Shown here piece by piece: positions 17,670 through 26,472 of a DNA stretch of 64,000 nt. Source of the stretch: Bacteroidetes bacterium UBA2664 (GTDB lineage: Bacteria > Bacteroidota > Rhodothermia > Balneolales > Balneolaceae). Where the stretch lies: NCBI GenBank assembly GCA_002359315.1, contig DEMS01000024.1:1-64000 (forward strand), in the 5' to 3' direction. The position numbers and the translations under genes are program-made. The notes under the pieces are model-generated. The model saw only the letters and a list, made by a program, of their open reading frames with translations. It ran no database searches and was not told the origin of the DNA. Position 1 is the first letter of the stretch; each line of letters opens with the position of its first letter.

Positions 17670-19397
17670 ATGGTTAAGATTGTAAGTAATTTATTAATGA
17701 TAAGTTTAATATCAGCCTGTTCTGTTGCATTACATGCTCAGAGTTCTATGGTATTTGAATCGGGCGGAGAACTGACTCCGGAGTTGTCTTCATTCAATGT
17801 TCATTATTATGATTTAAATCTAAAAGTAAATCCGGCAGATAGTACCGTTGGAGGGAGTGTTGATGTTTATTTTCATGTAGTCCAGCCAACCAATCAAATT
17901 GAACTGGCTTTGGACCCCGGATTAACAATTCATGATATTACCCGAACAGTTCACCCTGATTATCAGGAAGCATCAACTGAAGCAGAAGTTTTTGAAGCAT
18001 TGTCATTTCAACGAAGTGACACTACGCATAAATTCCGGGTCGATTTTAAACAGACTCTCCAGCCGGGAAACCGGGAAGTGATCCGAATTAACTATTCCGG
18101 AACGCCCCGGGTGGCGCCCCGGCCTCCATGGAATGGGGGGATGGTCTGGTCGCGAACCCCTTCAGGTGATCCATGGGTCGGTGTAGCAGCTCAAACAACC
18201 GGATCATGGGTTTGGTGGCCGAATAAGGATCATCCGTCAGATCGTGCCGACTCGGTGGCTGTAAATATCACGATGCCTGAGGATCTGGTTGTGGCGTCGA
18301 ATGGTCGATTACGGGGCAGTTCAATGGAAGAAGAGGGGTGGAAAACGTGGAACTGGTTTGTCTCTACACCGATCAGCAATTACAACATCACCCTGAATGC
18401 AGCTCCCTATGAAACCATAACAGACAGATACACCAGCACCGCCGGAGATGAAATGGAGATCATTTTCTGGATATTACCGGAGTATATGGAGCAGGGACAA
18501 GAACTCTTTCCACAGTTTGCAGAGCAGTTACGCCATATGGAAGAGATTGTCGGACCCTATCCATTTCGGGCTGATAAGTATGGTGTCGCCCATTCCCCCT
18601 ACCTGGGGATGGAGCATCAATCGATCATTGCATACGGGGCGGATTTTTCAAATGATAATCTGTTTGGTCAGTCGATTGGGTTTGATGATCTGCATCATCA
18701 TGAAATAGCACATGAGTGGTTTGGTAACTTGGTGACGGTATATGACTGGAGGGATTTTTGGATCCATGAAGGATTTGGAACCTATATGCAGGCACTCTAT
18801 GCGGAGCATCTGGGTGGAATGGAGTCGTACCGATTATTGATCGATCATTTCAGGCAGAGGATATCACAGAATGCAACGGTGGAAGTTGCCCCGCGTAAAA
18901 CAATGAGTTCTTTAGATATCACTCAGGGAAACAGAGGGGGTGATATTTACTTTAAAGGAGCGATGTTTTTACATACACTGCGGTATCTGATAGGAGATGA
19001 ACACTTCTTACTTGCACTGAGGAGGTTTGCATATCCTGACCCTGAGATGGAGATGGTGACAGATGGCAGTCATATGAGATTTGCTACAACAGATGATTTT
19101 TTGAATTTAACAGAGCAGATTACCGGGATGAATTTAGACTGGGTATTTGAGGTGTATCTGAGGCAGCCGGCTCTGCCAAAACTTCATCTAAATCGAATGG
19201 ATGGATTGATGACACTGCAATGGGAAGTGCCTGAGGAAGTTTCCTTTCCGATGCCAATTCAGATAAGAATAGATCGTGAAGTGGTTACCTTCAGCCCGAA
19301 TAGTGAGGGAAGAATAGCTTTAGAAATTTCGGAAGAGGTAGATGTGGAAATTGATCCAGATGGGTGGGTTCTTATGGAAGTTAGAGGTGAGTGGTGA
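17670..19397 (+). CDS. Secreted M1-family zinc aminopeptidase
   Basis: An M1 (gluzincin) metallopeptidase. A signal peptide covers residues about 1-25 (ISLISACSVALHAQ); the Cys in the middle leaves a lipoprotein possible. The zinc site is HEIAHEWFGN (His about 344-348) with the third ligand Glu 19 residues beyond the second His, in WIHEGFGTYM, so HExxHx18E is complete. The substrate-binding GAMEN motif appears as LGMEHQS. At 575 aa it lacks the large C-terminal helical domain of full-length aminopeptidase N and matches the shorter M1 proteins. ATG 17670 is preferred over an in-frame TTG one codon earlier. It probably trims peptides in the periplasm for nutrient uptake. Confidence 0.88.
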   Translation: MVKIVSNLLMISLISACSVALHAQSSMVFESGGELTPELSSFNVHYYDLNLKVNPADSTVGGSVDVYFHVVQPTNQIELALDPGLTIHDITRTVHPDYQEASTEAEVFEALSFQRSDTTHKFRVDFKQTLQPGNREVIRINYSGTPRVAPRPPWNGGMVWSRTPSGDPWVGVAAQTTGSWVWWPNKDHPSDRADSVAVNITMPEDLVVASNGRLRGSSMEEEGWKTWNWFVSTPISNYNITLNAAPYETITDRYTSTAGDEMEIIFWILPEYMEQGQELFPQFAEQLRHMEEIVGPYPFRADKYGVAHSPYLGMEHQSIIAYGADFSNDNLFGQSIGFDDLHHHEIAHEWFGNLVTVYDWRDFWIHEGFGTYMQALYAEHLGGMESYRLLIDHFRQRISQNATVEVAPRKTMSSLDITQGNRGGDIYFKGAMFLHTLRYLIGDEHFLLALRRFAYPDPEMEMVTDGSHMRFATTDDFLNLTEQITGMNLDWVFEVYLRQPALPKLHLNRMDGLMTLQWEVPEEVSFPMPIQIRIDREVVTFSPNSEGRIALEISEEVDVEIDPDGWVLMEVRGEW

Positions 19398-19523
19398 ACG
19401 TAGAAGGCTCTACTCTATTGGCAGTTTTTTTAAGTTTATTATCAGAATTGACTTGAAAATTGCCCAAAAAAGCGACAACATAGGGACTACCATAATCAGA
19501 TTATAAAATAAACACAAAATTGT

Positions 19524-21422
19524 ATGTGGCTAAATATAAAATCATTTGAAGAGTACAATCAGATCTATGACCAGAGTGAAAAAGATCGGCTGAAATTTTG
19601 GGAACATGAAGCGGGCACGTTTTACTGGCGAAAAAGTTGGGATAAAGTTCACTCAGGCGGGTTTGAAAAGGGAGACATCAAATGGTTTGAAGGCGGCAAG
19701 CTGAACATTGTCGAAAATGCGCTGGATCGACATTTGAACACTATTGGGAATAAGACAGCTTTTATTTTTGAACCCAATCACCCGGATAGTTTTAGACGAA
19801 CGATCACATATCGGCAACTCCACGAAGATGTTTGTCGCTTTTCCAATGTTCTTGAGAGCAAAGGAGTAAAAAAGGGGGATCGGGTCTGTATCTATATGGC
19901 AATGACTCCCGAGTTGATTATCACTGCACTGGCATGTGCCAGAATCGGTGCGGTTCACTCGATCGTTTTTGCGGGTTTCTCGGCTCAGGCACTGGCCGAG
20001 CGCATACAGGATTGTGATGCCAAAATGCTGATTACCAATGATGGATTGCGCAGAGGTGATAAGCATGTGCCGTTAAAAGATATTTCTGATGAAGCGCTGG
20101 AATCTTGTCCATCGGTAAAAAGTGTAATCGTTTGCCAGAGAACGAATCGGGATATTGATTGGATTGAGGGGCGTGATGAGTGGTGGCATAATTTGATTCG
20201 AAATGCTCCAAAAGAGCATAAAGCGGTAGAGATGGACGCTGAAGATCCTCTTTTTATTCTTTACACATCCGGCTCGACCGGTAAGCCGAAGGGAGTTCTT
20301 CATACCTGTGGCGGCTATATGGTTTATACCAGTTATACATTTAGAAATGTATTTCAGGTATCGGAAGAGGATATCTATTGGTGCACAGCGGATGCCGGCT
20401 GGATAACGGGTCACTCCTATATCATTTATGGCCCCCTCTTTAGCGGTGCAACCGGGATTATTTTTGAGGGAACGCCGGTCTATCCGGATGCGGGCCGACT
20501 CTGGGAAGTTGTTGAGAAGTATAAAGTAACTCATTTTTATACAGCTCCGACTGCCATCCGGGCCCTGATGAGTTACGATTTGAATTATGTACAAAAATAT
20601 GATCTGAGTTCTCTCAAAGTGCTTGGCAGTGTGGGTGAACCGATCAATGAAGAGGCGTGGCATTGGTATAATGATCACGTTGGAGGGGGCAAATGCCCGA
20701 TTGTAGACACATGGTGGCAAACGGAAACAGGGGGCATTATGATATCCCCACTGGCAGGTGTGACTCCCACAAAACCCGGATTTGCAACCTTGCCACTGCC
20801 CGGGATCAAGCCGGTATTGATGGATGAAAAAGGGAAAGAAATTGAGGGCAACGGTGTGAATGGAAATCTCTGTATCAAGTATCCGTGGCCGGGAATTGCG
20901 CGGACAATCTGGGGAGATCACGATCGCTATTTGCAAACTTATATGAGCAGTTATAAAGGGTATTACTTTACCGGTGACGGCTGCCGGCGCGATGCAGATG
21001 GGTATTATCGAATAACCGGCAGGGTTGATGATGTGTTGAATGTATCGGGTCACAGACTGGGAACTGCCGAAATTGAAAATGCAGTGGATGAACATCCGAA
21101 TGTAGTTGAGACAGCCATCGTCGGATATCCGCATGAGATTAAAGGGCAGGGGATTTTTGCATTCATGATATGTGAAAAGATTCCTGACGATCCGAAAGCA
21201 TTTAAAAAAGAGATTCACGATCTGGTTACAAAAATTATTGGTCCGATTGCCAAGCCGGATAAGATTCAGATCGTACCGGGATTGCCGAAAACAAGATCCG
21301 GTAAAATTATGCGCCGTATTCTAAGAAAGATTGCTGCAAATGACTTGGAGAATGTGGGAGATACGTCAACACTGTTAGATCCGGCCGTTGTTGATGAAAT
21401 TATGGATGGGGAGTCCTATTAA
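19524..21422 (+). CDS. acs: Acetyl-CoA synthetase (AMP-forming)
   Basis: An ANL-superfamily adenylate-forming enzyme that turns acetate, ATP and CoA into acetyl-CoA. Key motifs are the P-loop YTSGSTGKPKG (residues about 250-260), WWQTETGG (about 402-409), GYYFTGDGCRRDADGYY near 480, and the conserved KTRSGKIMRR near 590 that carries the lysine acetylated in known Acs enzymes. The length of 632 aa is typical, and the N-terminal ACS-specific helical part is present. It stands alone on the plus strand, with about 125 bases in front. It fits a heterotroph scavenging acetate. Confidence 0.95.
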   Translation: MWLNIKSFEEYNQIYDQSEKDRLKFWEHEAGTFYWRKSWDKVHSGGFEKGDIKWFEGGKLNIVENALDRHLNTIGNKTAFIFEPNHPDSFRRTITYRQLHEDVCRFSNVLESKGVKKGDRVCIYMAMTPELIITALACARIGAVHSIVFAGFSAQALAERIQDCDAKMLITNDGLRRGDKHVPLKDISDEALESCPSVKSVIVCQRTNRDIDWIEGRDEWWHNLIRNAPKEHKAVEMDAEDPLFILYTSGSTGKPKGVLHTCGGYMVYTSYTFRNVFQVSEEDIYWCTADAGWITGHSYIIYGPLFSGATGIIFEGTPVYPDAGRLWEVVEKYKVTHFYTAPTAIRALMSYDLNYVQKYDLSSLKVLGSVGEPINEEAWHWYNDHVGGGKCPIVDTWWQTETGGIMISPLAGVTPTKPGFATLPLPGIKPVLMDEKGKEIEGNGVNGNLCIKYPWPGIARTIWGDHDRYLQTYMSSYKGYYFTGDGCRRDADGYYRITGRVDDVLNVSGHRLGTAEIENAVDEHPNVVETAIVGYPHEIKGQGIFAFMICEKIPDDPKAFKKEIHDLVTKIIGPIAKPDKIQIVPGLPKTRSGKIMRRILRKIAANDLENVGDTSTLLDPAVVDEIMDGESY

Positions 21423-21464
21423 TTGTCAGTAAAATTGAAAGGGTACAATGGATTGGGAATGTTC

Positions 21465-21836
21465 TCATGAAATGTAGTACCCGATCAATATGATGATCAT
21501 GCTTAAGAAGAAGAGGATTAATCTAAATCGGGTACTGATAATTACAAAGTGAAAGAGAAGACCATATGAAAGGGGGTAATCTGATAGCCAGCTGTAGTAG
21601 TGATGCCGGTGAGCAGCTCCCAATGCCATCGTGACATGACCGTGGAGAATGGTCAGCATAAACGGTAGTCCAAATAGAATGGATCCCGGAAAGGAGAGCA
21701 TTTTATTGATAAAGAGCAGTTCACTTAGGAAGAAATAGGGCCAGGCAAAAATCAGCAGAAGGGGTACGGAGAGTGCCCAATTTATGATCGCAATACGTTT
21801 GTAATTGCTTTCGGTAAGTTCCGATTTTGGATTCAT
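21465..21836 (-). CDS. Small membrane protein of unknown function
   Basis: I do not recognise this 123-aa protein. It has about four hydrophobic segments: ALSVPLLLIFAWPYFF, FPGSILFGLPFMLTILHG, LSYGLLFHFVIIS, and LILFFLSMIIILIGYY. A histidine-rich stretch HGHVTMALGAAHRHHYYSW joins the second and third segments; its closely spaced His residues could bind metal or haem, but this is speculative. The start codon is 63 bases downstream of the ald stop on the same strand, so it may be co-transcribed with ald. Because it is convergent with acs and has a clean membrane layout, it is more likely a real gene than a shadow. Confidence 0.65.
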   Translation of the reverse strand: MNPKSELTESNYKRIAIINWALSVPLLLIFAWPYFFLSELLFINKMLSFPGSILFGLPFMLTILHGHVTMALGAAHRHHYYSWLSDYPLSYGLLFHFVIISTRFRLILFFLSMIIILIGYYIS

Positions 21837-21899
21837 TTCTGCTTGACTTGAGTTGAGTCAGTAGCTATTAAAATTCAGTTTTGGGCGCAACTTTCTGTT

Positions 21900-23114
21900 T
21901 TAAATCTGACTGGCTATCAAAACCTCAATATCTCTAAAAGGCATATCAAATTGATTCGCCAGGCTCTTTTTCGTCAAATTCTTTTTATATGTATAGGCTC
22001 CGTTTCTAAGGGCTGTATTTTTCCAAAGGCACCCTTCAATTCCCCCGGCTTCTCCAAGATCGACCAGATATGGGACGATGACATTGCTGAGAGCGTGTGT
22101 CGCGGTTCTGGCTACATTTGAAGGGATGTTTGGCACACAGTAATGTACAACATCATACTTTTTGAAAATCGGGTTTGAGTGTGTTGTGGGTACACTTGTT
22201 GAAATACATCCTCCCTGATCAATTACTGTATCAACAATAACACTGCCGGGTTTCATGGATTGGACCATGGGGTCTGTGACCCAACAGGGGGCGCGCTCAC
22301 CCTCTGTCATGGCAGCACCGATTACAACATCAGCGAATTCCATTGCTGTAGAGAGGTATTGATGATTTGCAGTTGCGGTAATAATTCTGCGATCCAGGGC
22401 ATTTTCAAGTCTTCGAAGCATGGCGAGATCATTATCCATCACAAAAACCTGTGCCCCATATCCTAAAGCAGTTCTTGCAGCGTATTCACCGGTGATTCCA
22501 GCACCCAGTATAGCCACTGTAGCGGGAGGAATCCCTGATATTCCGCCCAGCATAATGCCCTGGCCGTTACTACTGTTTTCCAAATAATGTGAAGCGATCT
22601 GCACAGACATTGATCCTGTAATTTCATGCATCATTCGAACAATTGGAAATTCACTATCTTCACTTTTTATAAATTCATAGCCAATGCCACAAATACCCTT
22701 TTCAAGGATGGTATGAATAAACTCCTTTGTGGTGTGCCCCAGGTGCAGTGCAGACAACAAAATCTGATTTGGCTGCATCCATTGTAACTCTTTATGTGTA
22801 GGGGGTGCTACTTTTACGATCATTTCGGACTGTGAGAAGAGTTCTTCAGCGCTATATGATATCGTAGCCCCTGCTTCCTGATACTCTTTATCAGAAAAGT
22901 GTGCGTTTATTCCGGCATTTTTTTCAACCAATATTTCATGACCGTTTGCTGCTAAAATCGATACTCCGCCCGGTGTGAGGGATATTCTTCTTTCGTCATT
23001 GGATGTCTCTTTAGGGAGACCGATTTTCAGTGAACGCTCCGATTTTGTTTTGATCAGACTTTTTTCAAGCGTTTTGATTCCTATCTGCTCAGTGTCAAAA
23101 GGGCTCAGATCCAT
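21900..23114 (-). CDS. ald: Alanine dehydrogenase
   Basis: An NAD-dependent L-alanine dehydrogenase that interconverts alanine with pyruvate and ammonia. Visible marks are IGLPKETSNDERRISLTP (substrate-binding Arg region), the MVKVAPP and SALHLGH segments, the NAD-binding VAILGAGITGEYAARTA, and the conserved IDQGGC near residue 300. The length of 404 aa exceeds the common 370 because of an N-terminal extension of about 28 residues before the conserved start. NAD(P) transhydrogenase alpha subunit is the nearest alternative, but the DQGG and HLGH segments support Ald. It may share a transcript with the small membrane protein downstream. Confidence 0.88.
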   Translation of the reverse strand: MDLSPFDTEQIGIKTLEKSLIKTKSERSLKIGLPKETSNDERRISLTPGGVSILAANGHEILVEKNAGINAHFSDKEYQEAGATISYSAEELFSQSEMIVKVAPPTHKELQWMQPNQILLSALHLGHTTKEFIHTILEKGICGIGYEFIKSEDSEFPIVRMMHEITGSMSVQIASHYLENSSNGQGIMLGGISGIPPATVAILGAGITGEYAARTALGYGAQVFVMDNDLAMLRRLENALDRRIITATANHQYLSTAMEFADVVIGAAMTEGERAPCWVTDPMVQSMKPGSVIVDTVIDQGGCISTSVPTTHSNPIFKKYDVVHYCVPNIPSNVARTATHALSNVIVPYLVDLGEAGGIEGCLWKNTALRNGAYTYKKNLTKKSLANQFDMPFRDIEVLIASQI

Positions 23115-23250
23115 ATATATGAGAGAGAAGTTTAAGTTATCAAGTGGTGATATAAGATTGTATTTTCTCTTGTAACCTCACCGGGGGAGAGGAATTTACA
23201 GTGTGAAGTAACCTTATCTGTTAAATGTAATAAAACTGAACCTATTTTTT

Positions 23251-24030
23251 ATGGGCGAACATCTGCGTACAAAAAAAAGTCTTGGACAACACTTTCTAAA
23301 AGATGGGAATATGATCCGGAAGATTGTGGACAGTATTGATGCTCAACCGGAGGATCATGTGATTGAGATTGGCCCGGGTGCGGGAGCGCTGACCGATTAT
23401 CTGGTTGAAAGGTTCAGGAACTTAACTGTGATAGAGATTGATCAACGAATGGTAGAGTTGTTATCTGCTAAATATCCGGCGCTGGACATCGTAAATAAAG
23501 ATATACTTAAATATGATTGGACAGAGATATTAAAAAGTGACAAAACCATCCATGTAATCGGAAACCTGCCCTACTATATCACGAGTCAGATTCTATTTTC
23601 GATCATGGAACAGAGGAGTCATATAAGTACAGCACTGTTGATGATGCAAAAAGAGGTAGCGGATCGAATTGTAGCAGATTCAGGTTCGAAAGTGTATGGA
23701 ATATTGAGTGTGCAGTGTCAGTTAATGAGTCGGCCGGAAATATTGTTCGATGTTCCGCCGACAGTATTTGTTCCGCCCCCATCTGTTGAGAGTTCTGTAG
23801 TGAAGTTCATATTTGATAAACCGGATTTAGCCTGTTCGGACATCAATCTAAAAAAAGTAGTGAGAATGGCGTTTAACCAGAGAAGAAAAAAACTAAGCAA
23901 TGCATTAAAGAGATTAAATAGCGATCTGCCGGAAGAGGAATTTGATTTTACGTTAAGGGCAGAGGCATTTTCTCCGGAGATGTATGAAAAGTTGACAGCA
24001 CGTCTTGAACAACTTGGCACATTTAGCTGA
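23251..24030 (+). CDS. rsmA: 16S rRNA dimethyladenosine transferase
   Basis: RsmA/KsgA, the SAM-dependent enzyme that dimethylates the two adjacent adenines in helix 45 of 16S rRNA during 30S maturation. The N-terminal KKSLGQHFLKD is the family signature, followed by the SAM-binding VIEIGPGAGALT (residues about 39-50) and the catalytic NLPYYI (about 110-115). The C-terminal FNQRRKKLSNALK helix binds rRNA. The length of 259 aa is normal. It is separated by 186 bases from groES and probably has a different promoter. Confidence 0.95.
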   Translation: MGEHLRTKKSLGQHFLKDGNMIRKIVDSIDAQPEDHVIEIGPGAGALTDYLVERFRNLTVIEIDQRMVELLSAKYPALDIVNKDILKYDWTEILKSDKTIHVIGNLPYYITSQILFSIMEQRSHISTALLMMQKEVADRIVADSGSKVYGILSVQCQLMSRPEILFDVPPTVFVPPPSVESSVVKFIFDKPDLACSDINLKKVVRMAFNQRRKKLSNALKRLNSDLPEEEFDFTLRAEAFSPEMYEKLTARLEQLGTFS

Positions 24031-24216
24031 AAATCCGTCAAGATAGGGGTGGATTCATCTAAAAGGCTTCTAATTTTCGATTAAATCAGGCTGATTTGCC
24101 ATAGATTTATTTTTGGTACGGGTTTTGCTTCTTATGGTAACAAATGGGGCATAAGTATCAAAGGTGTCACAAGAATTTAACATAAAACAAAAACCATAAA
24201 CTAAGGAGTCATAAAT

Positions 24217-24504
24217 ATGGCGAGTATTAAACCATTAAGCGATCGTGTTTTGGTAAAACCGGTTGAAGCTGAAGAAAAAACAAGTTCAGGAATTATCATT
24301 CCGGATACTGCTAAAGAAAAACCACAGAGCGGTACCATCGTGGCAGCAGGTCCCGGAAAAGTTGAAAATGGAAACAAAATTGATATGTCTGTAAAGAAAG
24401 GCGACAAAGTACTCTATGGAAAGTATTCAGGAACGGAAGTTACACTGGATGGTGAAGAGTATTTGATCATGAGAGAATCCGACATTTTAGGAATCGTCTC
24501 TTAA
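24217..24504 (+). CDS. groES: Co-chaperonin GroES
   Basis: The 10-kDa lid of the GroEL chaperonin. The protein is 95 aa, starts with ASIKPLSDRVLVKP, and has the mobile loop EEKTSSGIIIPDTAKEKPQSG (in two parts around residues 17-37) that docks onto GroEL. A clear ribosome binding site, aaggag, lies 9 bases before the ATG. The gene leads a groES-groEL operon with 52 bases between them. No CIRCE inverted repeat could be seen in the 186 bases upstream, so control by HrcA is not evident here. Confidence 0.97.
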   Translation: MASIKPLSDRVLVKPVEAEEKTSSGIIIPDTAKEKPQSGTIVAAGPGKVENGNKIDMSVKKGDKVLYGKYSGTEVTLDGEEYLIMRESDILGIVS

Positions 24505-24556
24505 GGACATTTTTGAAAACCAAACATTTTAATACTAACTAAATAAAAAATAAATT

Positions 24557-26224
24557 ATGTCAGCAAAATTAGTTCATTATGATGCAGAGGCACGCGACGC
24601 GTTAAAAAGAGGCGTTGATAAATTGGCCAATGCAGTAAAAGTTACATTAGGCCCACGTGGTCGGAATGTGGTCATTGAAAAATCATTCGGCGCTCCTACA
24701 GTTACTAAAGATGGTGTTACCGTTGCCAAGGAGATTGAACTCTCCGATAAAGTTGAAAACATGGGCGCTCAGATGGTTCGTGAAGTCGCTTCCAGAACCA
24801 ACGATTTGGCCGGTGATGGAACAACGACTGCAACTGTACTTGCGCAATCCATCATCCAGACCGGTATGAAAAACGTAACGGCGGGTGCAAATCCGATGGA
24901 TCTTAAAAGCGGGATTGACAAGGCAGTTATTGAAGTTGTCAAAGCTTTGAAAGAACAGAGCCAGCCGGTAGGTGACAGTCTCGACAGTATTCGTCAGGTC
25001 GGTACGATCTCAGCGAATGGTGACGAAGAGATTGGCAACTTTATCGCTGAAGCGATGGAAAAAGTTGGCAAAGATGGTGTAATCACTGTTGAAGAAGCAA
25101 AAGGTACTGAAAGTTATCTTGATACCGTAGAAGGGATGCAGTTTGATCGCGGTTATTTGTCACCATACTTTGTGACGAACAGCGATACCATGACTACGGA
25201 AATGGATGAGCCTTACATTTTGATCTTTGACAAGAAGATTTCAAACATGAAAGACCTGCTTCCAATTCTGGAGAAAGTGGTACAATCCGGCAAACCTCTT
25301 TTGATTATTGCTGAAGATGTTGAAGGCGAAGCATTGGCTACATTGGTAGTGAATAAACTTCGTGGATCATTGAAAATCGCAGCTGTAAAAGCTCCCGGTT
25401 TCGGTGACAGAAGAAAAGCGATGCTTGAAGATATCGCCATCTTAACAGGCGGTACTGTTATCAGTGAAGAGCGTGGATACAAGCTTGAAAATGCAACATT
25501 GGATTTCCTTGGAACTGCCGATCGAATCAATATCGATAAAGATACCACGATTGTTGTTGGCGGAAAAGGGAAAGAGAATGATATCAAGGCTCGGGTGAAC
25601 CAGATTAAAACACAGATTGAAAATACCACATCCGACTATGATCGCGAGAAGCTGCAAGAGCGTTTGGCGAAATTGAGTGGTGGTGTTGCTGTTCTCTACA
25701 TTGGCGCTGCATCTGAAGTTGAGATGAAAGAGAAAAAAGCCAGAGTTGAGGATGCACTTCATGCAACCCGAGCTGCTGTTGAAGAAGGAATTGTACCCGG
25801 TGGCGGTGTTGCATTCCTGAGAACACTGCATGTGTTTGACAAGCTGAAAGCAGATAATGGCGATGTTCAGGTAGGCTTCAATATTATTAAACGTGCACTG
25901 GAATCTCCATTGAGAGCGATTGCAAACAACGCCGGTGCTGAAGGATCCATAGTGGTTCAGAAAGTATTGGAAGGAAAAGGTGCTTTCGGTTACAATGCAC
26001 GTACAGAAGTGTACGAAGATCTGATTAAAGCCGGTGTAATCGACCCAACCAAAGTAGCCAGAACAGCACTTGAAAATGCGGCATCTGTTGCCGGATTGAT
26101 GCTGACTACTGAGGCTGTTGTTGTTGATAAACCATCCAAAGATGATGACAACGATGGCGGTGGAATGCCAGGCGGAATGCCCGGCGGAATGGGCGGAATG
26201 GGTGGCATGGGCGGCATGATGTAA
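24557..26224 (+). CDS. groEL: Chaperonin GroEL
   Basis: The 60-kDa chaperonin ring subunit that folds cytosolic proteins with GroES and ATP. The ATP-binding DGTTTATVLAQSI (residues about 87-99), the hinge segment, the AAVEEGIVPGGGVA segment (about 403-416) and the flexible Gly/Met-rich C-terminal tail are all present. The length of 555 aa is normal. There is one groEL in the window. A strong hairpin with a T run follows the stop by about 45 bases. Confidence 0.98.
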   Translation: MSAKLVHYDAEARDALKRGVDKLANAVKVTLGPRGRNVVIEKSFGAPTVTKDGVTVAKEIELSDKVENMGAQMVREVASRTNDLAGDGTTTATVLAQSIIQTGMKNVTAGANPMDLKSGIDKAVIEVVKALKEQSQPVGDSLDSIRQVGTISANGDEEIGNFIAEAMEKVGKDGVITVEEAKGTESYLDTVEGMQFDRGYLSPYFVTNSDTMTTEMDEPYILIFDKKISNMKDLLPILEKVVQSGKPLLIIAEDVEGEALATLVVNKLRGSLKIAAVKAPGFGDRRKAMLEDIAILTGGTVISEERGYKLENATLDFLGTADRINIDKDTTIVVGGKGKENDIKARVNQIKTQIENTTSDYDREKLQERLAKLSGGVAVLYIGAASEVEMKEKKARVEDALHATRAAVEEGIVPGGGVAFLRTLHVFDKLKADNGDVQVGFNIIKRALESPLRAIANNAGAEGSIVVQKVLEGKGAFGYNARTEVYEDLIKAGVIDPTKVARTALENAASVAGLMLTTEAVVVDKPSKDDDNDGGGMPGGMPGGMGGMGGMGGMM

Positions 26225-26268
26225 GCCACTGTCCATCCGATTATTCAGCTTTAGACTGAAATAAATTA

Positions 26269-26300
26269 GCCTCTCCCTCAATCGGGGAGAGGCTTTTTTT
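26269..26300 (+). terminator. Rho-independent terminator of groESL
   Basis: GCCTCTCCC (26269-26277) pairs with GGGAGAGGC (26285-26293) around a 7-base loop and is followed by seven T. It sits 45 bases after the groEL stop. Confidence 0.9.
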
Positions 26301-26472
26301 ATGTTTAAAACCCACCGAATCCCTGCTGCGGATTTATATATTAAAATCTATAGTAGAAAAAGTGATCAGTGTTCTCTATAATAGATAGATAGAGATAGTA
26401 ACTAAGAGGATGGGTTCATTATGCTTAGCGATAAGTTGCCAAAGCATCTAATACATTTTAATCAAAACGACC

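Noticed and set aside
20073..21218. Open frame of 381 codons on the minus strand
   Set aside because: Lies wholly antisense to acs, and the plus-strand protein has every Acs motif; the antisense translation is Cys/Ile/Arg-rich and matches nothing.
24031..24216. CIRCE operator upstream of groESL
   Set aside because: Searched for TTAGCACTC-N9-GAGTGCTAA or a close variant on both strands and saw none. TATTTTTG at 24108-24115 fits a -7 box, but no TTG at proper spacing.
25442..26281. Open frame of 279 codons on the minus strand inside groEL
   Set aside because: Antisense shadow of a highly conserved gene with strong codon bias.
26381..26396. TAGA-type tetranucleotide repeat before the Gfo/Idh/MocA gene
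   Set aside because: Only about three imperfect units, about 80 bases upstream of the start; too short to support a switch.
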